DNA of 64,000 nucleotides, from NCBI GenBank assembly GCA_030035585.1, contig CM057468.1, positions 55,920,145 through 55,984,144 on the forward strand, read 5' to 3'. The notes beneath the pieces are model-generated. The model saw only the letters and a list, made by a program, of their open reading frames with translations. It was not told where the DNA came from and made no database searches. This DNA comes from Dugong dugon. Lineage: Eukaryota; Chordata; Mammalia; Sirenia; Dugongidae. Below are positions 10,624 to 21,859 of the stretch, piece after piece (the first letter of the stretch is position 1; every line of letters starts with the position of its first letter). Position numbers and translations under genes: made by a program.

Positions 10624-10912
10624 GGATCCCTGGTGGTACAATGGTTAAGTGCTCTGCTAACTGAAAGGTTGGTGGTTTGAAACCACCAGCAGCTCCACAG
10701 GAGAAAAGATTCCTTAGTCGATGCCACTGTTGAGGGTTTCTGAGGAGCGGCTGGTGGATTCCAATTGCCAACCTCTTAGTTAGAAGCTGGGCTCTTAACC
10801 ACAGTGCCTTCAGGACTCCCCATAAAGATTACGGTCTAGGAAATCCTATGGGCAGTTCTCTGTCCTATAAGGTTGCTATGAGTCAGAATCAACTCAAAGG
10901 CACACAACAACA
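10624..10912 (+). repeat. AfroSINE, sense, interrupted by a second SINE
   Basis: Head at 10624-10712 and 3' part at 10823-10912, ending in 'cacacaacaacagcaaca'. The middle is displaced by an antisense copy. Confidence 0.85.
10713..10822 (-). repeat. AfroSINE fragment nested in the preceding SINE
   Basis: A shortened antisense SINE (ggagcggctggtggattc ... cttaaccacagtg) with most of its middle missing. It sits inside an oppositely oriented copy. Confidence 0.75.
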
Positions 10913-11374
10913 GCAACAGTCTCAGCATAGGAATCTGTTGTGTAAGTTAGGATGGGAGGCCTCCCAAAAACACCTAGATGCCTAAAAAGCAGAAAGATAC
11001 AGGCTTGGTTATGCAGTCTAGCCCTTACCAACTCCTTATCTATTTTCCTGGTCTGTTCTCTTGGTAATTTTTCTTTTTTCCCAACCCCAAAAGAAATCAT
11101 CTTAAAATGTTTCACACGTGTGTGCTTAAGACTATATAAATAGTTACAAGAAACAAGATTCATACCTCAGTCAAATTCCCCAGAAACCAAGAATCTATAA
11201 AGAGCAAGTTTAGAGCCAAAAGAAAATCCATCTAGCCTCTAAACTAACTATTGTTCAGTTTTCCAGTTTCCCATTGTGCTACAGAATAAATATTTCATGA
11301 AATGAAAGCTATACATTTTGTCTACTTAGTACTTACAAAATCCAATCAAAACCTTGGCAAGGAAGGAGAATTAT

Positions 11375-11450
11375 ATCAGTAGATCTATAGGGTCGCTATG
11401 GGTCAGAATCAACTGGACGACAGCAGGTTTGGTTTTTTGGTTTGGAAGCT
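11375..11450 (+). repeat. AfroSINE 3' fragment
   Basis: Only the 3' end is present: 'atagggtcgctatgggtcag', then 'gacgacagcaggtttggt' and a T-rich tail. Confidence 0.7.
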
Positions 11451-11548
11451 CAAAAAGAATTCCTTTAAAAAAAAAAGTTAATGATGCCTCTTAAAACGTC
11501 TTTGTAAAATCCAATGCTCTTTCAAAGTCATCAGCTAAGATGGGTAAG

Positions 11549-11737
11549 AAGAGACCCTGGATGACACAAACGGTTAAGCACTTCCTACCAGCTGAAAGGT
11601 TGGTAGTTGGAACCCACCCAGAGGTGCCTCTGAAGACAGATCTGGCGATCTGCTTCTGAAAAACCCTATGGAGCAGTTCTACTCTGCCCACAGGGGTCAC
11701 CATAAGTTGGAACTCCATGACAACTAACAACAACAAC
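11549..11737 (+). repeat. AfroSINE, sense, with target duplication
   Basis: A complete copy between AAGATGGGTAAG (11537-11548) and AAGATGGGAAAG (11738-11749). It ends in an (AAC)n tail like the RTE elements of this window. Confidence 0.9.
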
Positions 11738-11880
11738 AAGATGGGAAAGGTTAAAGTAATTTCACAGGAGAACACTGAATCAGGATAGGATGAGGGGAAA
11801 ACAGGCATCTCAATCCCCAAGCCTGCGTACCAACAGAGAGTTGCACTGTCTCCCAATGGTAAAAAAAAATAAAATAAAAG

Positions 11881-12352
11881 TGGAAGAGGCCGCATAGGCC
11901 CGGCTCACTATTAATTACTCCCCATTGCTAACAGCCACATTGTCTCATGTTCTTGTCTTTCCTTCCGGTTCCAGTCTCTACAAAAGGTTTAAGATTAACT
12001 GATGTTCCTCCTTGGAGGGTGGAAAACAAGTGATAATGATCTAGGAATGACAAACCGAACAAAGCACCCATCTTGGGACAAGAAAACCAGGATATCGCCA
12101 GATAACCCCCAAGAAAAAATTAACTCATCTGGGACATGACCACGAGAACTAACACAAACTTCTAAGATCCATAATCCTGTCCCTATAAAAGCCTTCAGCC
12201 GATCTCCAGTTGGAGAGACAGATTTTTGGAGGAATCTATTCCACTCTGTCTCCTATATATCGATATATAATAAAACTCTTGCTGCTCACCTCACCCCGTC
12301 TCAGAATTGGCTATTGCGGCAGGCGGCTCCAATCAGCGTTATTGTGGTAACA
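11881..12352 (+). mobile_element. Solo LTR, class I (gammaretrovirus-like) type
   Basis: A 472-bp LTR with TG...CA ends and a perfect 4-bp target duplication, AAAG, at 11877-11880 and 12353-12356. A TATA box (TATAAAA, 12184-12190) is followed about 85 bp later by AATAAA (12269-12274) and a GT/C-rich end, the usual U3-R-U5 plan. A 4-bp duplication points to class I ERVs. No internal provirus remains, so the two LTRs probably recombined. I do not recognise the family. Confidence 0.82.
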
Positions 12353-12772
12353 AAAGCACTTGATAATTATCTGTTTTTCCAAAGATCTTTACTACATTAT
12401 GTTGTACTTTTCTCATAATTGGAACGAAAGGTATTTTCTACCAAGGACAACTCTGCTTATAATTTAACCCTTGGGACTTATATTTTTAAACTCCGGGGAT
12501 AAAGTTATTACAAGGTTAAAATCTTGTGCCAAACTATAACAAGAATATAAAAGTTGAAGTGAATTCCCATCTAGACAATCTGAATGTAAGAAGTCTTTGC
12601 TTGTCTTCTCTTGGGGCAAGGAGATGCACTATTGCCATGACCCAAAGCTCTCCTATTTTATTTGAATTTCTCTAGGTAATTCTGTACTTGGTCCATGTGC
12701 ACAATACAGATAGAAGGACTGGGAATACAGAGATTATGTTTATTAGCAGTAGGTCTGTAAAAGGTAAAAATG

Positions 12773-12776
<4 letters not shown>

Positions 12777-12803
<27 letters not shown>
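12777..12803 (+). repeat. (GT)n microsatellite
   Basis: About 13 uninterrupted GT units. Confidence 0.95.
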
Positions 12804-12804
<1 letters not shown>

Positions 12805-13094
12805 TATAGACCATTCTTGCAATTATTAAATAGAAAAAGACATCCCTCTTTGGTGTGAAAATAGACGTCTTTTTAAATTACTTCATCTTATGCTAATTTA
12901 GTTGCATAGATTCTGTTTTTATGACACCACAAGAGTATAACTCATTGAAATTTAGAATAGAATAATAAAATGGAACCTTAAATTTGAGGAATGTCTAAAA
13001 ATACTATAGGTACAAGCCAAAGCTTATAAAATAGCAGAGAGGCTTAGGCTGACTTGCAACAAGCAACACTGAAGATTTAAGGGCATTGATCTTC

Positions 13095-13345
13095 CTCTGC
13101 AGCAAAGGTTGGCACACAAAAGGCCATGGAACAAATATGGCCTGCCTGCCTCCATTTTTTGTAAACAAAATGCTATTGGAAAATAGCCATGCCCACTTAT
13201 TCACATATTGTTCATGGCTGTGTTTGCCCTTACCACGGCAGTGTTCAATAGTCACAGCAGAGCCCCTGTGGAGCACAAAGCCCAAAATTTTTACTATTTG
13301 ACCCTTAAAAGAAAAAGTTTGCTGACCCCTGCTCTAGAGCAACCA
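13095..13345 (-). repeat. hAT DNA-transposon remnant (MER20-like)
   Basis: Antisense copy ending 'aaaagtttgctgacccctg', the start of this non-autonomous hAT family in reverse. The internal 'aaaatagccatgcccactta' also matches. The family name is from memory. Confidence 0.7.
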
Positions 13346-13565
13346 TTCTCAATCAGAAGTGTTACTGAGCAATCCTCACCCCAGGCCAGGGATGATAAAT
13401 GCCCTGGGCCAGAGAATCTCACACAATGAAGAACTGTCTTCCTCAGAATGACAATAGTAGTTCTAAAAAGAATTCTTACAAGTGCCTTAAAGGAATTTGT
13501 GCTAGTGTTGGAAAGAGCAAACTACTTGAAGACAGGAATAGGAATATATATTTATACATATAGGA

Positions 13566-14572
13566 TTTCCAGAACACTTAATTGTGCTGACGCGGAAACT
13601 GTACATAGACCAAGAGGAAGTAGTTTGAACAGAACAAGGGGATACTGCGTGGTTTAAAATCAGGAAAGATGTACAACAGGGTTGTATCCTTTCATCATAC
13701 TTATTCAATCTGAATTCTTAGCAAATAATCTGAGAAGATGGACTATATGAAGAAGAAAAGCAGCATCAGGATTGGAAGAAGACTCATTAACAACCTGTAA
13801 TGCGTAGATGACACAACCTTGCTTGCTCAAAGTGAAGAGGACTTGAAGCACTTACTGATGAAGATCGAAGACCACAGCCTTCAGTATGGATTACACTGCA
13901 ACATAAAGAAAACAAAAATCCTCACAACTGGATCAGTAAGTAAATTCATGGTAAAAAAAAAAAAAAAAAAGGAACAAAAAACAAAAAACCGTCACCATCG
14001 CACCAATTCAAACTCATAGTGAACCTCTAGGACAGAGTAGAACTACCCCCAAAGGTTTCCCAAGGAGCAGCTGGTGAATTTGAACTGCCGACCTCTTGGT
14101 GAGCAGCTGAGCTCTTAACCACTGCGCCACCAGGGCTCCTACAACATAATGATAAAAGGAGAAAAGATTGAAGTTGTCAAGGATTTCATTTTGCTTGGAT
14201 CCATAATCAAGGCCCATGGTGGCAGCAGTCAAATCTGCTGCAAAAAGTACCTCTTTCAAGTGTTAAAAAGCATAGATGTCATCTTGAGGACTAAGGTATA
14301 CCTGACCCTAGCCATAGTACCTTCAGTCGCCTCATATGCACGCAAAAGTTGGACAATAAATAAGACTGAAGAAGAACTGATGCCTTTCAATTGTGGTGTT
14401 GGTGAAGAATATTGAATGGATGGCCAAAAGAACAAGTAAATCTGTTTTGGAAGAAGTACAGCCAGAACGCTCCTTAGAAGCAAGGACGGTGAGACTTCAT
14501 CTCAGGTACTTTGGACATGTTATAGGGAGGGACCAGTCCCTGAAGAAGGACATCATGACCCTCATCTACATC

Positions 14573-14575
<3 letters not shown>
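13566..14575 (+). pseudogene. RTE LINE fragment (RT and C-terminal part), sense
   Basis: Truncated inside the RT domain. Translation shows CVDDTTLLAQSEEDLKHLL near 13803-13860, a decayed form of the YADDT catalytic box seen in the other copies, and later the ESW-NK/EDRR-type C-terminal segment (14149-14530). An AfroSINE at 13949-14141 splits it, and a CA repeat replaces its end. RTE encodes an endonuclease and a reverse transcriptase for its own transposition; this copy cannot be active. Confidence 0.85.
13949..14141 (-). repeat. AfroSINE nested in RTE
   Basis: Antisense copy from an A-run (T-rich tail) to 'cgccaccagggctcc'. RTE sequence continues on both sides. Confidence 0.9.

Positions 14576-14612
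<37 letters not shown>
14575..14612 (+). repeat. (CA)n microsatellite
   Basis: A run of about 18 CA units at the broken end of the RTE fragment, followed by a TATA-rich stretch. Confidence 0.95.
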
Positions 14613-14615
<3 letters not shown>

Positions 14616-14655
14616 ATGTATATATCAATATAATGTATATATGCATATAAATATA

Positions 14656-14838
14656 CCTTAACCCATTGCTGTTGAGTTGTTTCCAACTTACAGAGGCCAC
14701 AAAGGGTTTCCAAGGCTGTAAATCTTTACAGAAACAAACTGCCACATCTTTCTCCTGTGGAGCCACTGATGGTTTCCAATTGCTGACCTTTTGGTTAACA
14801 GTCTAGCGCTTTAACTACTGCACCACCAGGCTCCTTAG
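14656..14838 (-). repeat. AfroSINE, long form, antisense
   Basis: Runs from 'aacccattgctgttgagttg' through 'tgccacatctttctcctgtg' to 'ctgcaccaccaggctcc'. Confidence 0.9.
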
Positions 14839-14879
14839 CATTGTAAAATTGATCTGATCAAAGCCATTGGAAGTTCCCA

Positions 14880-15660
14880 AAAGCTTTAAAAAATATCTAA
14901 GAGATGTTTTTCTTGTTTTTACTGAAGCATAGCTTATATTAAATAAGTTCAAAAATCTTAAGTATATGTATGAATTTTTATATAAAGTGCACATACCCAT
15001 GTAACCATCAATCAGATGCAGATAGAGATTATCTAATACCCCAGATGCCTCTCTGGTGCTCTCATCCAGTTATTTCTACAGTCACCATTTTGATTTATAT
15101 CATGTAGTAGGTAGCCTCTCAGATGATCCTCATTGACTCCTACCTCCCAGTATTCACGCATTTGTGTAGTTCCCTCCCACATGATACCAGGGCTGCTGCC
15201 TATCATCAACAGCAATAGGATAAGTGTTAAGTGTCACATCTGCATTGTATTTTCTTTCATATCTGTCTGTATATTTAAGGTGTGTCTCTTGAAAACAGTA
15301 TGCATGTTTTTTTATTCTCATCTGAAAATATTTGTTTTAATTAAAGTGTTTGGTTCATTTATATTTAATGTAATTACTAATATATATGTGTTTATCCCTA
15401 CCATTTAAATACTTGCTTTCTATTGGCCCCATTACTTTTTCCTTTTTATCTCCTTTCCAGCCTACTTCTGGATAACCAAGTTTTTATTTTTCCAATTTCT
15501 TCCTTTATTAGGCTTTAATAATATATCATTTTATTTTTCTTTTAGTTATTCTAGAGATTTCAACATGTATCTTTGAATTATCACAGTCTCTGTCTTAACT
15601 TTGTACTTTAAATATTTCCAGGAAAAAATAAGGTACTTACGACACTTCTACTCCTGCTCC
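14880..15660 (-). repeat. Old LINE-1 fragments, antisense
   Basis: Two diverged pieces (about 14880-15080 and 15240-15660) resemble the reverse complement of old mammalian L1. Examples are 'tttatatttaatgtaatta' and the following 'ttgctttctattggcccc'. Divergence is high and the family is not resolved. Confidence 0.5.
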
Positions 15661-15877
15661 CTTTTGTGCTGTTATTGTCACATATTTTAATTCCACATAT
15701 ACTTAGAAATCTCACAAGATATTATTACTGTTTTAAACAACAATATCTATATTTATGCATGTATTTTATTATACATTTACCTAGAGCTTTTTATTGCCTT
15801 CTGCATTATCAAGCTTCTGTACTGATCACTACTAAAAATAGCACTAGTTGTCATAATAGTCATATTATCTATTATAC

Positions 15878-16025
15878 CCCAACTTAAAGCATTCAATGAT
15901 TCTTCACTTCCTATATGATAAAAACCTAGATGCCTTAGCCTGACATCCACGGCCCTCTACTCATTTCCAACCCTACCAACTTCCCTAACCAAACTCTTCC
16001 TTTTGAGCTCAATGAAATTATCTTG
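15878..16025 (+). repeat. L2 LINE 3' fragment
   Basis: Resembles the L2 3' region: 'attcaatgattcttcact' followed by 'gacatccacggccctct'. Confidence 0.6.
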
Positions 16026-16194
16026 GTCATACAAATGTATGTACCTGGTACATTGATGAAGAAGGACTCATGAGATGTAATCAGAAAACATTTTTAATTT
16101 CCCATTGGGCTTTGGAACTTTATTCCATAAGGTCACCCTTGGATGAAAGCCAGGTAGGTCCTAGAGTCCTACAATTATTGTACACACATAGTAT

Positions 16195-16353
16195 GGAGCC
16201 CTAGTGGTGCAGTGGTTAAGAGCTTGGCTGCTAACCAAAAGGTCAGTAGTTCAAATCCACCAGTTGCTCCTTGGAAACCCTTTGGGGGCAGTTCTACTCT
16301 GTCCTGCAGGATCTCTATGACTTGGAATTGACTTGATGGCAATGGGTTAGACA
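16195..16353 (+). repeat. AfroSINE, sense
   Basis: A short-form copy from 'ggagccctagtggtgcagtg' to 'ggcaatgggtta'. The tRNA-like A and B box regions are recognisable. Confidence 0.9.
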
Positions 16354-16359
16354 GCATAA

Positions 16360-17785
16360 ATTCTGAGGGTGAATATCAGAATAATATATTAATGCACCCT
16401 CAATCTCCATGCAAAGCTAAGACTTCTTTTCCCTTCTTCTAGTTTGGGCTTCTTGCTGACTAGCTGTATGCAGCAGGACACTGAAGTGTGGGGCATGTAA
16501 TTGGCTTCTTCTCTCTTTCTTGCACATCCTTTCTCCCTCTCCTAGCTGCTAGGGTTGTAGGTGGCATGAAGGATTTTTAAAGCAGACCCCTTTTCCCATG
16601 GGGCACTTCCATGAGCTCTACAAAGACTCCTGTTACTGGCAATCTCACATGTAGGCCTCTTGACCTTATTTTATTCCTCAGTGATTCCCAACTCCTAAGA
16701 ATTTATTCTTGGCCTTCAGCTTCCCCTCTAGGTGGCCCTATTGGAAAGCTCTAAGATGGTCTATAATTATGCATGGCCTCTAGTCCTCAGGAAGTGTGCG
16801 TGCATTCTTAAACTGAACCTGCTCTGAAATGCGGTCCAATCACAACCCAGAAAGCCTACTCCTCTCATTGCCGTAGGTGGTGGCTGGCCTTCTCTGCCAT
16901 AGATTTTCTTGGCAGGCATTAGATAGTAATGTAACAACCGCAGGAGACCCTGGAAGTTCTCTGAGAAGTTTCACTAAAAGCCCTCTCTTTTGTCCTGACA
17001 TGAAGGAGGAAGTAACTCCTATCTTACCCATTGAGAGAATAATACTCTTAGCACAGTTTTCTCTATAGCAAGCCTCTTTATCAACCTCCTTACTCTTCAG
17101 CAGCCTTAAATAGCATGAAATTGCTGAGGTTGTGCAACAAGTTTTTGATTAGTGTTTTATAGTCTGCCTATGAACTAGTATCTTCTTTAGAATCAGCCTT
17201 AATTGTTTTCAATGCCTAAACTGAAATCTCCAGTTTAACATCCAGATATATATACTTGACACCTGCCCATAACCAAGCTCTTGAAATATTCTTCACAAAC
17301 CCCATCTTTTCCCCATCCACATTCTATCCATTCTTCCAAGGCCTAGTTGTAATTATAGTTTTTGTTTGAATATAGCACCAACATTTAGGAAAGAATCTCT
17401 GAAAATGCAAAACAACTGCAGTTTTAGAAATTCCTAATTGCTAAAGAATGTATTTCACTATTTTTCTAGAACCACCACAGCATGGTGGCTATTTTAGTAC
17501 CAAAATATAAGTGGTCTAGTTGGATGGATGCAAGCCTTGTTTGGACAAATTTTAGAATCTTCAGAGTTAACTCAATCCAAACGCACATGGTGCTTTGTCT
17601 CTAGGGCAAGCTTTGAGGATAGATTTAGAACCCTGTTTACCAGATTTGTTCCTCTAATGCTAAATTTTTAAATACTGATCAAACATCTTCACTGGGTTGC
17701 AATTAAAATTACTAAGTATACAAACTACTGTCTTTTTAGGTCTATGTGCATATTTAATATATTTTCAACGCAGTGTAAAGAGAAA
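16360..17785. other. No assignable feature
   Basis: Single-copy-looking sequence with no convincing reading frame or repeat that I can name. Confidence 0.4.
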
Positions 17786-17789
17786 ATAA

Positions 17790-17995
17790 ATTTAGAGTAG
17801 GAATGAACTGGATTACAGTCTCAACCCACTATTAAATAGTTGTGTGACTTAAAAAATATGACTTCCCTGAACCTTAATTGTTTCATCTGTGAACTGGGAA
17901 CAGCCAAACCCAACTCACAGAGAGTTAATGATTAAGTGATTAACAGGTATAAAGTGATCCCTGGCAATAGAAATTGCTAAATAAAACTTAATTTC
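17790..17995 (+). repeat. MIR SINE
   Basis: Core features of MIR in order: 'ttgtgtgactt', a 'cttccctgaacc' stretch, 'tttcatctgtgaactggg' and 'agagttaatgattaa'. Confidence 0.75.
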
Positions 17996-17999
17996 CTTC

Positions 18000-18820
18000 C
18001 ATTCTCTCAATCCTCTTTTTTAACCCATGTCTTGATTTCAACCATCCCCAAAGTAATTTTAAATGACTTTTAAATAATTTTGAGGAAATTAATTTGGGGG
18101 GAAAAAAAAGACATTTCTTTCAAAAGCAGCTTCATTGTCCCCTTCCAAAATCATGTTGTTCCACACTCTTGACTCTTTTAAGTATTGATCAAGCACCACC
18201 ATCCGTGGGCACTTCCTATTCGTTAGAAAACCTTGGTTTCCTTTTCACTGATCTCATTTCTAAAACTGAGTTGTAAACTCATATGGAGAAGGAACTTAAT
18301 CTTGCATTTACTCCTTTTTTTCTCCAAACATTCCACACAGCCCTTTTCCAAAGTATTAACTCAGTGAAGATGTATTTATTGTCTCTTCTGGTGGATTTTT
18401 AGGGCTTTCAAAGTTGGTAACTCAAGCTTTTAGTTTCCCTCGACACCAACAGGCAGGTGGTGCTACTCTAGGAATGGTGAGAATTGTGAAAAGATTTACA
18501 TGAAGTGATGTGAACGGTGAGCAACTGATGTGCTTACTTAAGTTCAACTGTTATAGGTGAGCCTTACTGATTTGGTAAGACAAAAGGAGTCCCCATGGAC
18601 TTCTAATAAGAGGGCCAGCATTCAAAATCATCTTTAATAAGATTATTCCATGTGTAAGATCAATTGATGGCAGGTAAAACCTGAATACATAAACAATACT
18701 ATTGTCATAATTAGAGTAAAATACAGGATTCTTATTGGTATAGGTTGCATTCACTGGAAGCAAACTGATGGAAATTGGAGTTCAAGAGTTTTATTTGGGA
18801 GTGTTTTGGACTCAACATTT
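18000..18820. other. No assignable feature
   Basis: No coding signal or recognisable repeat. Confidence 0.4.
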
Positions 18821-19018
18821 GGAGAAGGGAAGGGAAAAGAAAGGAAGGGAGGGAAGGGAAGGGGAGAGAAGGGAAGGGAAAGGGAGAAAAAGAGGAAAGG
18901 GAAGGGGAGAGAAGGGAAGATAAGAGAAGGGGAGAGAAGGAAGGCAAGGGAAGGGAAGGCAAGGCAAGGGAAGGCAAGAGAATGGAAAGGAAGGGAAGGA
19001 AAATGAAGGAAGCAGGAT
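18821..19018 (+). repeat. GGAAG-rich purine tract
   Basis: An imperfect GGGAA/GGAAG repeat. Positions 18821-18920 are purine only on this strand (100 bases); later bases include scattered C and T. The long glycine-, glutamate- and lysine-rich frames crossing it are low-complexity artefacts. Confidence 0.95.
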
Positions 19019-19029
19019 TGAAAAAAGAG

Positions 19030-19635
19030 AAGTTAAGCTGTGGTGCAGTCCCTTGATGGCCTCACCTAGGAGCTCTGAAGCTGAAATGACCTTCAACGTT
19101 GTCCAGAGTTAGAATGAGAAACCTTACATCCCCATGTCAATCAGTCAATGGATACAGAGCATCCTGGGAATGAGGCAGAGCTTGGGTGAGGTGGCTCTCT
19201 TCAGCCTAAGTAATCCCCAAGGGGGGGTTTCAGCTGAGGGCTCCGCCAGCAGCACTCCCAGCATCTGGGGGGAGAAGTCCGTCAATCTTGAAGGAGGATG
19301 GGGCATCCACACACTTAAGAACGCTGATTCTATTGTAAACAGCACTTCCATGCCTGCAATTATAGTGGCTAATTGATTATCAAAATAATGAATCTGAGAT
19401 TGAACAATATCCTTAAAGCTCTTCCATAACCTGAAAAAATAGTTATGGAGCAACTATCAAGTACCAGGAACATTGCTAGGTACTAAGGTTCAAAAGGTAA
19501 CAAGATTGTCCTTGCACACCTGGGATGCTAAATTTTTTAAATATTAAATATACATTAAAGATACACTATGTTTAATTTTCATCCATATGTGATTCCACAT
19601 GTCTAAATTTCTGCCCTTGGAAAAATCATCTTCTA
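19030..19635. other. Unassigned, locally GC-richer segment
   Basis: 19030-19320 is richer in GC than its surroundings and may be an LTR remnant, but I cannot name it. About 19440-19530 resembles the start of an old LINE-like repeat also seen at 43.2 and 61.7 kb. Confidence 0.3.
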
Positions 19636-19639
19636 AAAC

Positions 19640-19855
19640 AGAGGCTGGCATAACTCTGGCCTGCCACCTGTTTTAGTAACTAAAGTTTATTGGAACACAA
19701 TCACTCGCATTTATTTATGCATTTGTCTATAGCTGCTTTCACGCTACAAGGGCAGAGTTCAGTAGTTGCGACAGACAGAGTATAGCCTGCAAAATCTTAA
19801 ATATTTACTAACTGGACCTTTACAGAGAAGGATTGCTGACCTCTGTTGTAAAATA
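19640..19855 (-). repeat. hAT DNA-transposon remnant (MER20-like)
   Basis: Antisense copy with 'agtttattggaacacaatca' and an end in 'ggattgctgacctctg'. It aligns by eye with the copies at 13.1 and 45.8 kb. Confidence 0.75.
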
Positions 19856-20254
19856 CTCTCATATTCATAGGGATACTGTAGTAAGACTGCTTTTCAATGT
19901 ACAAGTGATAGTGATCTGCTTTTAAATTTGCTTTTTTTAAAAGCGTGTTGTCCACACGCTGGAGTGTGTGTTATCCTTGATTCCAATTCACATGCCATTC
20001 CCTGACTGTATAATGCTCATATTGTAATGAAGTCTTCCTTTAAATACATTCCGTCTATTCCTTTTCATCATTATCATCATCAAGAAGTAAACGAAAGAAT
20101 GAATATGCATTTAAAATAACTCTAAATAAATTTAGTCAATATGGTTTAACATATTAATGAAAGGTTAGATGCCACCCTGGATGAAAATATTCTGGGTATT
20201 CCACAATTCTTTCATTTATTGCTGGGTTTTTTTTCCCTCCAACATTTTTTACCA

Positions 20255-20565
20255 GGGATTAGAGTGAAGACATAAAGCATCTTTATCCAATTTAGGTATG
20301 ACACAAAGCTGTGGAGCAATAGTTTCTGTACTGGATGACAAAAGCAATAGAGTGCAACAAGTTGTAAAGATGGACCAAAACCAACAAAGTAAAATTCAGC
20401 AGGCCTAAATATAAAGTTCTGCATTTGAGTTAAAAAAAAAAATCAAAACACAAATATGCAAATATGGACGGAGAACACATGGCTGAACAGCAGTAGAAGG
20501 TAGACAAGTTTTAGGGTTAGAGTCAACTGAAAGCTTAATTATAAACTGATCCTTTGATATGGATC
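20255..20565 (+). repeat. CR1/L3-type LINE remnant
   Basis: The run 'tatgacacaaagctgtgg', 'gtactggatgacaaaagc', 'agtaaaattcagcaggcct' and 'aaagttctgcatttgag' recalls the ancient CR1/L3 consensus. Highly diverged. Confidence 0.55.
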
Positions 20566-21128
20566 TGAAAATGCTCATATAATTTTGGCATATGCTTACA
20601 TATAATTATGTATTCTGTCCAGATCGAGGTGGTTAATTGTATCGTATACTGCATTGGTCACAAGCCATCTGGAATGACTTATTAAAGTTAGAAAGCCAGG
20701 TTGTGGATGTTTGGACAGTGGATGTTTGACATTCTTCCTCATCATAGATATTGGATACCAGCATTCTTGAATGTAGTATGGAGGCAGGAACTTAGGCTCC
20801 ATTCAGAAGCACCTGCAATAGAGTTTGGTTTGGGAGGCAGAAACGCAGAGAAGTAGGAAATACTTAGACTTCATTCCAGCAACAATAAAAGCAGAGAATA
20901 TATATCTGATTTCCAGAAATATTATGGATTCAGTGGTGCGCTGGGTGTTGTCAGCAGAGTTATCTGCCATGGCATCTGTAGAGTACTGATGTCTTCCCAA
21001 GACCAGTTCTGTGGTCTTTTTTCAGACACCATTCCTATCTATTTCCCAGTCATTATGAGGGATGGTAATCCATATCACCTCTAGAGATAACCCCAACTGT
21101 AATTATCTATGTTCCCTGTTTTCTAGCC
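20566..21128. other. No assignable feature
   Basis: No coding signal or recognised repeat. It ends at the target site of the full-length RTE. Confidence 0.4.
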
Positions 21129-21149
21129 ATTTACTGTTTGTTGTTGTTG

Positions 21150-21671
21150 TTAGGTGCTATTGAGTCGATTCCGACTCATAGCGACACTATGTACAATAGA
21201 ACGAAACACTACCTGGTCTTGTGCCATGCTCACAATCTTTGTTATGCTTGAGCCCATTGTTGCAACCACTGCATCAGTCCATCTCCTTGAGGGTCTTCCT
21301 GTTTTTCGCTGACCCTCCATTCTACCAAGCATGATGTCTTTCTCCAGGGACTGATCGCACCTGATAACACGTCCGAAGTCTGTAGTACATAGTCTCGCCA
21401 TCCTTCCTTCTAAGGAGCATTCTAGTTGTACTTTTTCCAAGACAGATTTGTTTCTTCTTTTGGCAGTCCAAGGTATATTCAATATCCTTCTCCAACACCA
21501 CAATTCAAAGGTGTCAATTATTCTTCTGTCTTCCTTATTAATCATCCAGCTTTTGAATGCACATGAAGCAATTGAAAACACCATGGCTTGGATCAGGCGC
21601 ACTTTAGTCTTCAAAGTGATATCTTTGCTTTTCAACATGTTTAAGAGGTCTTTTGCAGCAGATATGCCCAA
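21150..21671 (-). pseudogene. RTE C-terminal region
   Basis: Open for 173 residues: KVRLIQAMVFSIASCAFKSW, NKEDRRIIDTFELWCWRRIL and TDFGRVIRCDQSLEKDIMLG. The W-C-W-RRIL segment is typical of the RTE C-terminus. It reads through to the 3' end, so the last residues overlap the part of the element shared with the SINEs. Confidence 0.85.
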
Positions 21672-21859
21672 TGCAATGCATCTTTTGATTACTTGACTGC
21701 TGCTTCCGTGGGTATTGATTGTGGATCCAAGTAAAATGAAATCCTTGATAACTTCAATCTTTCTCCATTTATCATGGTGTTGCTTATTGGTCCAGTTGTG
21801 AGGATTTTTGTTTACTTTATGTTGAGGTGTAATCCATACCGAAGGCTGTGTTCTTTGAT

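Noticed and set aside
16195..16353. tRNA gene, because the SINE head has A and B boxes
   Set aside because: The body and tail are AfroSINE and no cloverleaf anticodon stem is intact.
18775..19096. Long frames rich in Gly-Lys-Glu-Arg and in Pro-Leu-Ser
   Set aside because: They are translations of the GGAAG repeat in different frames and strands, not genes.
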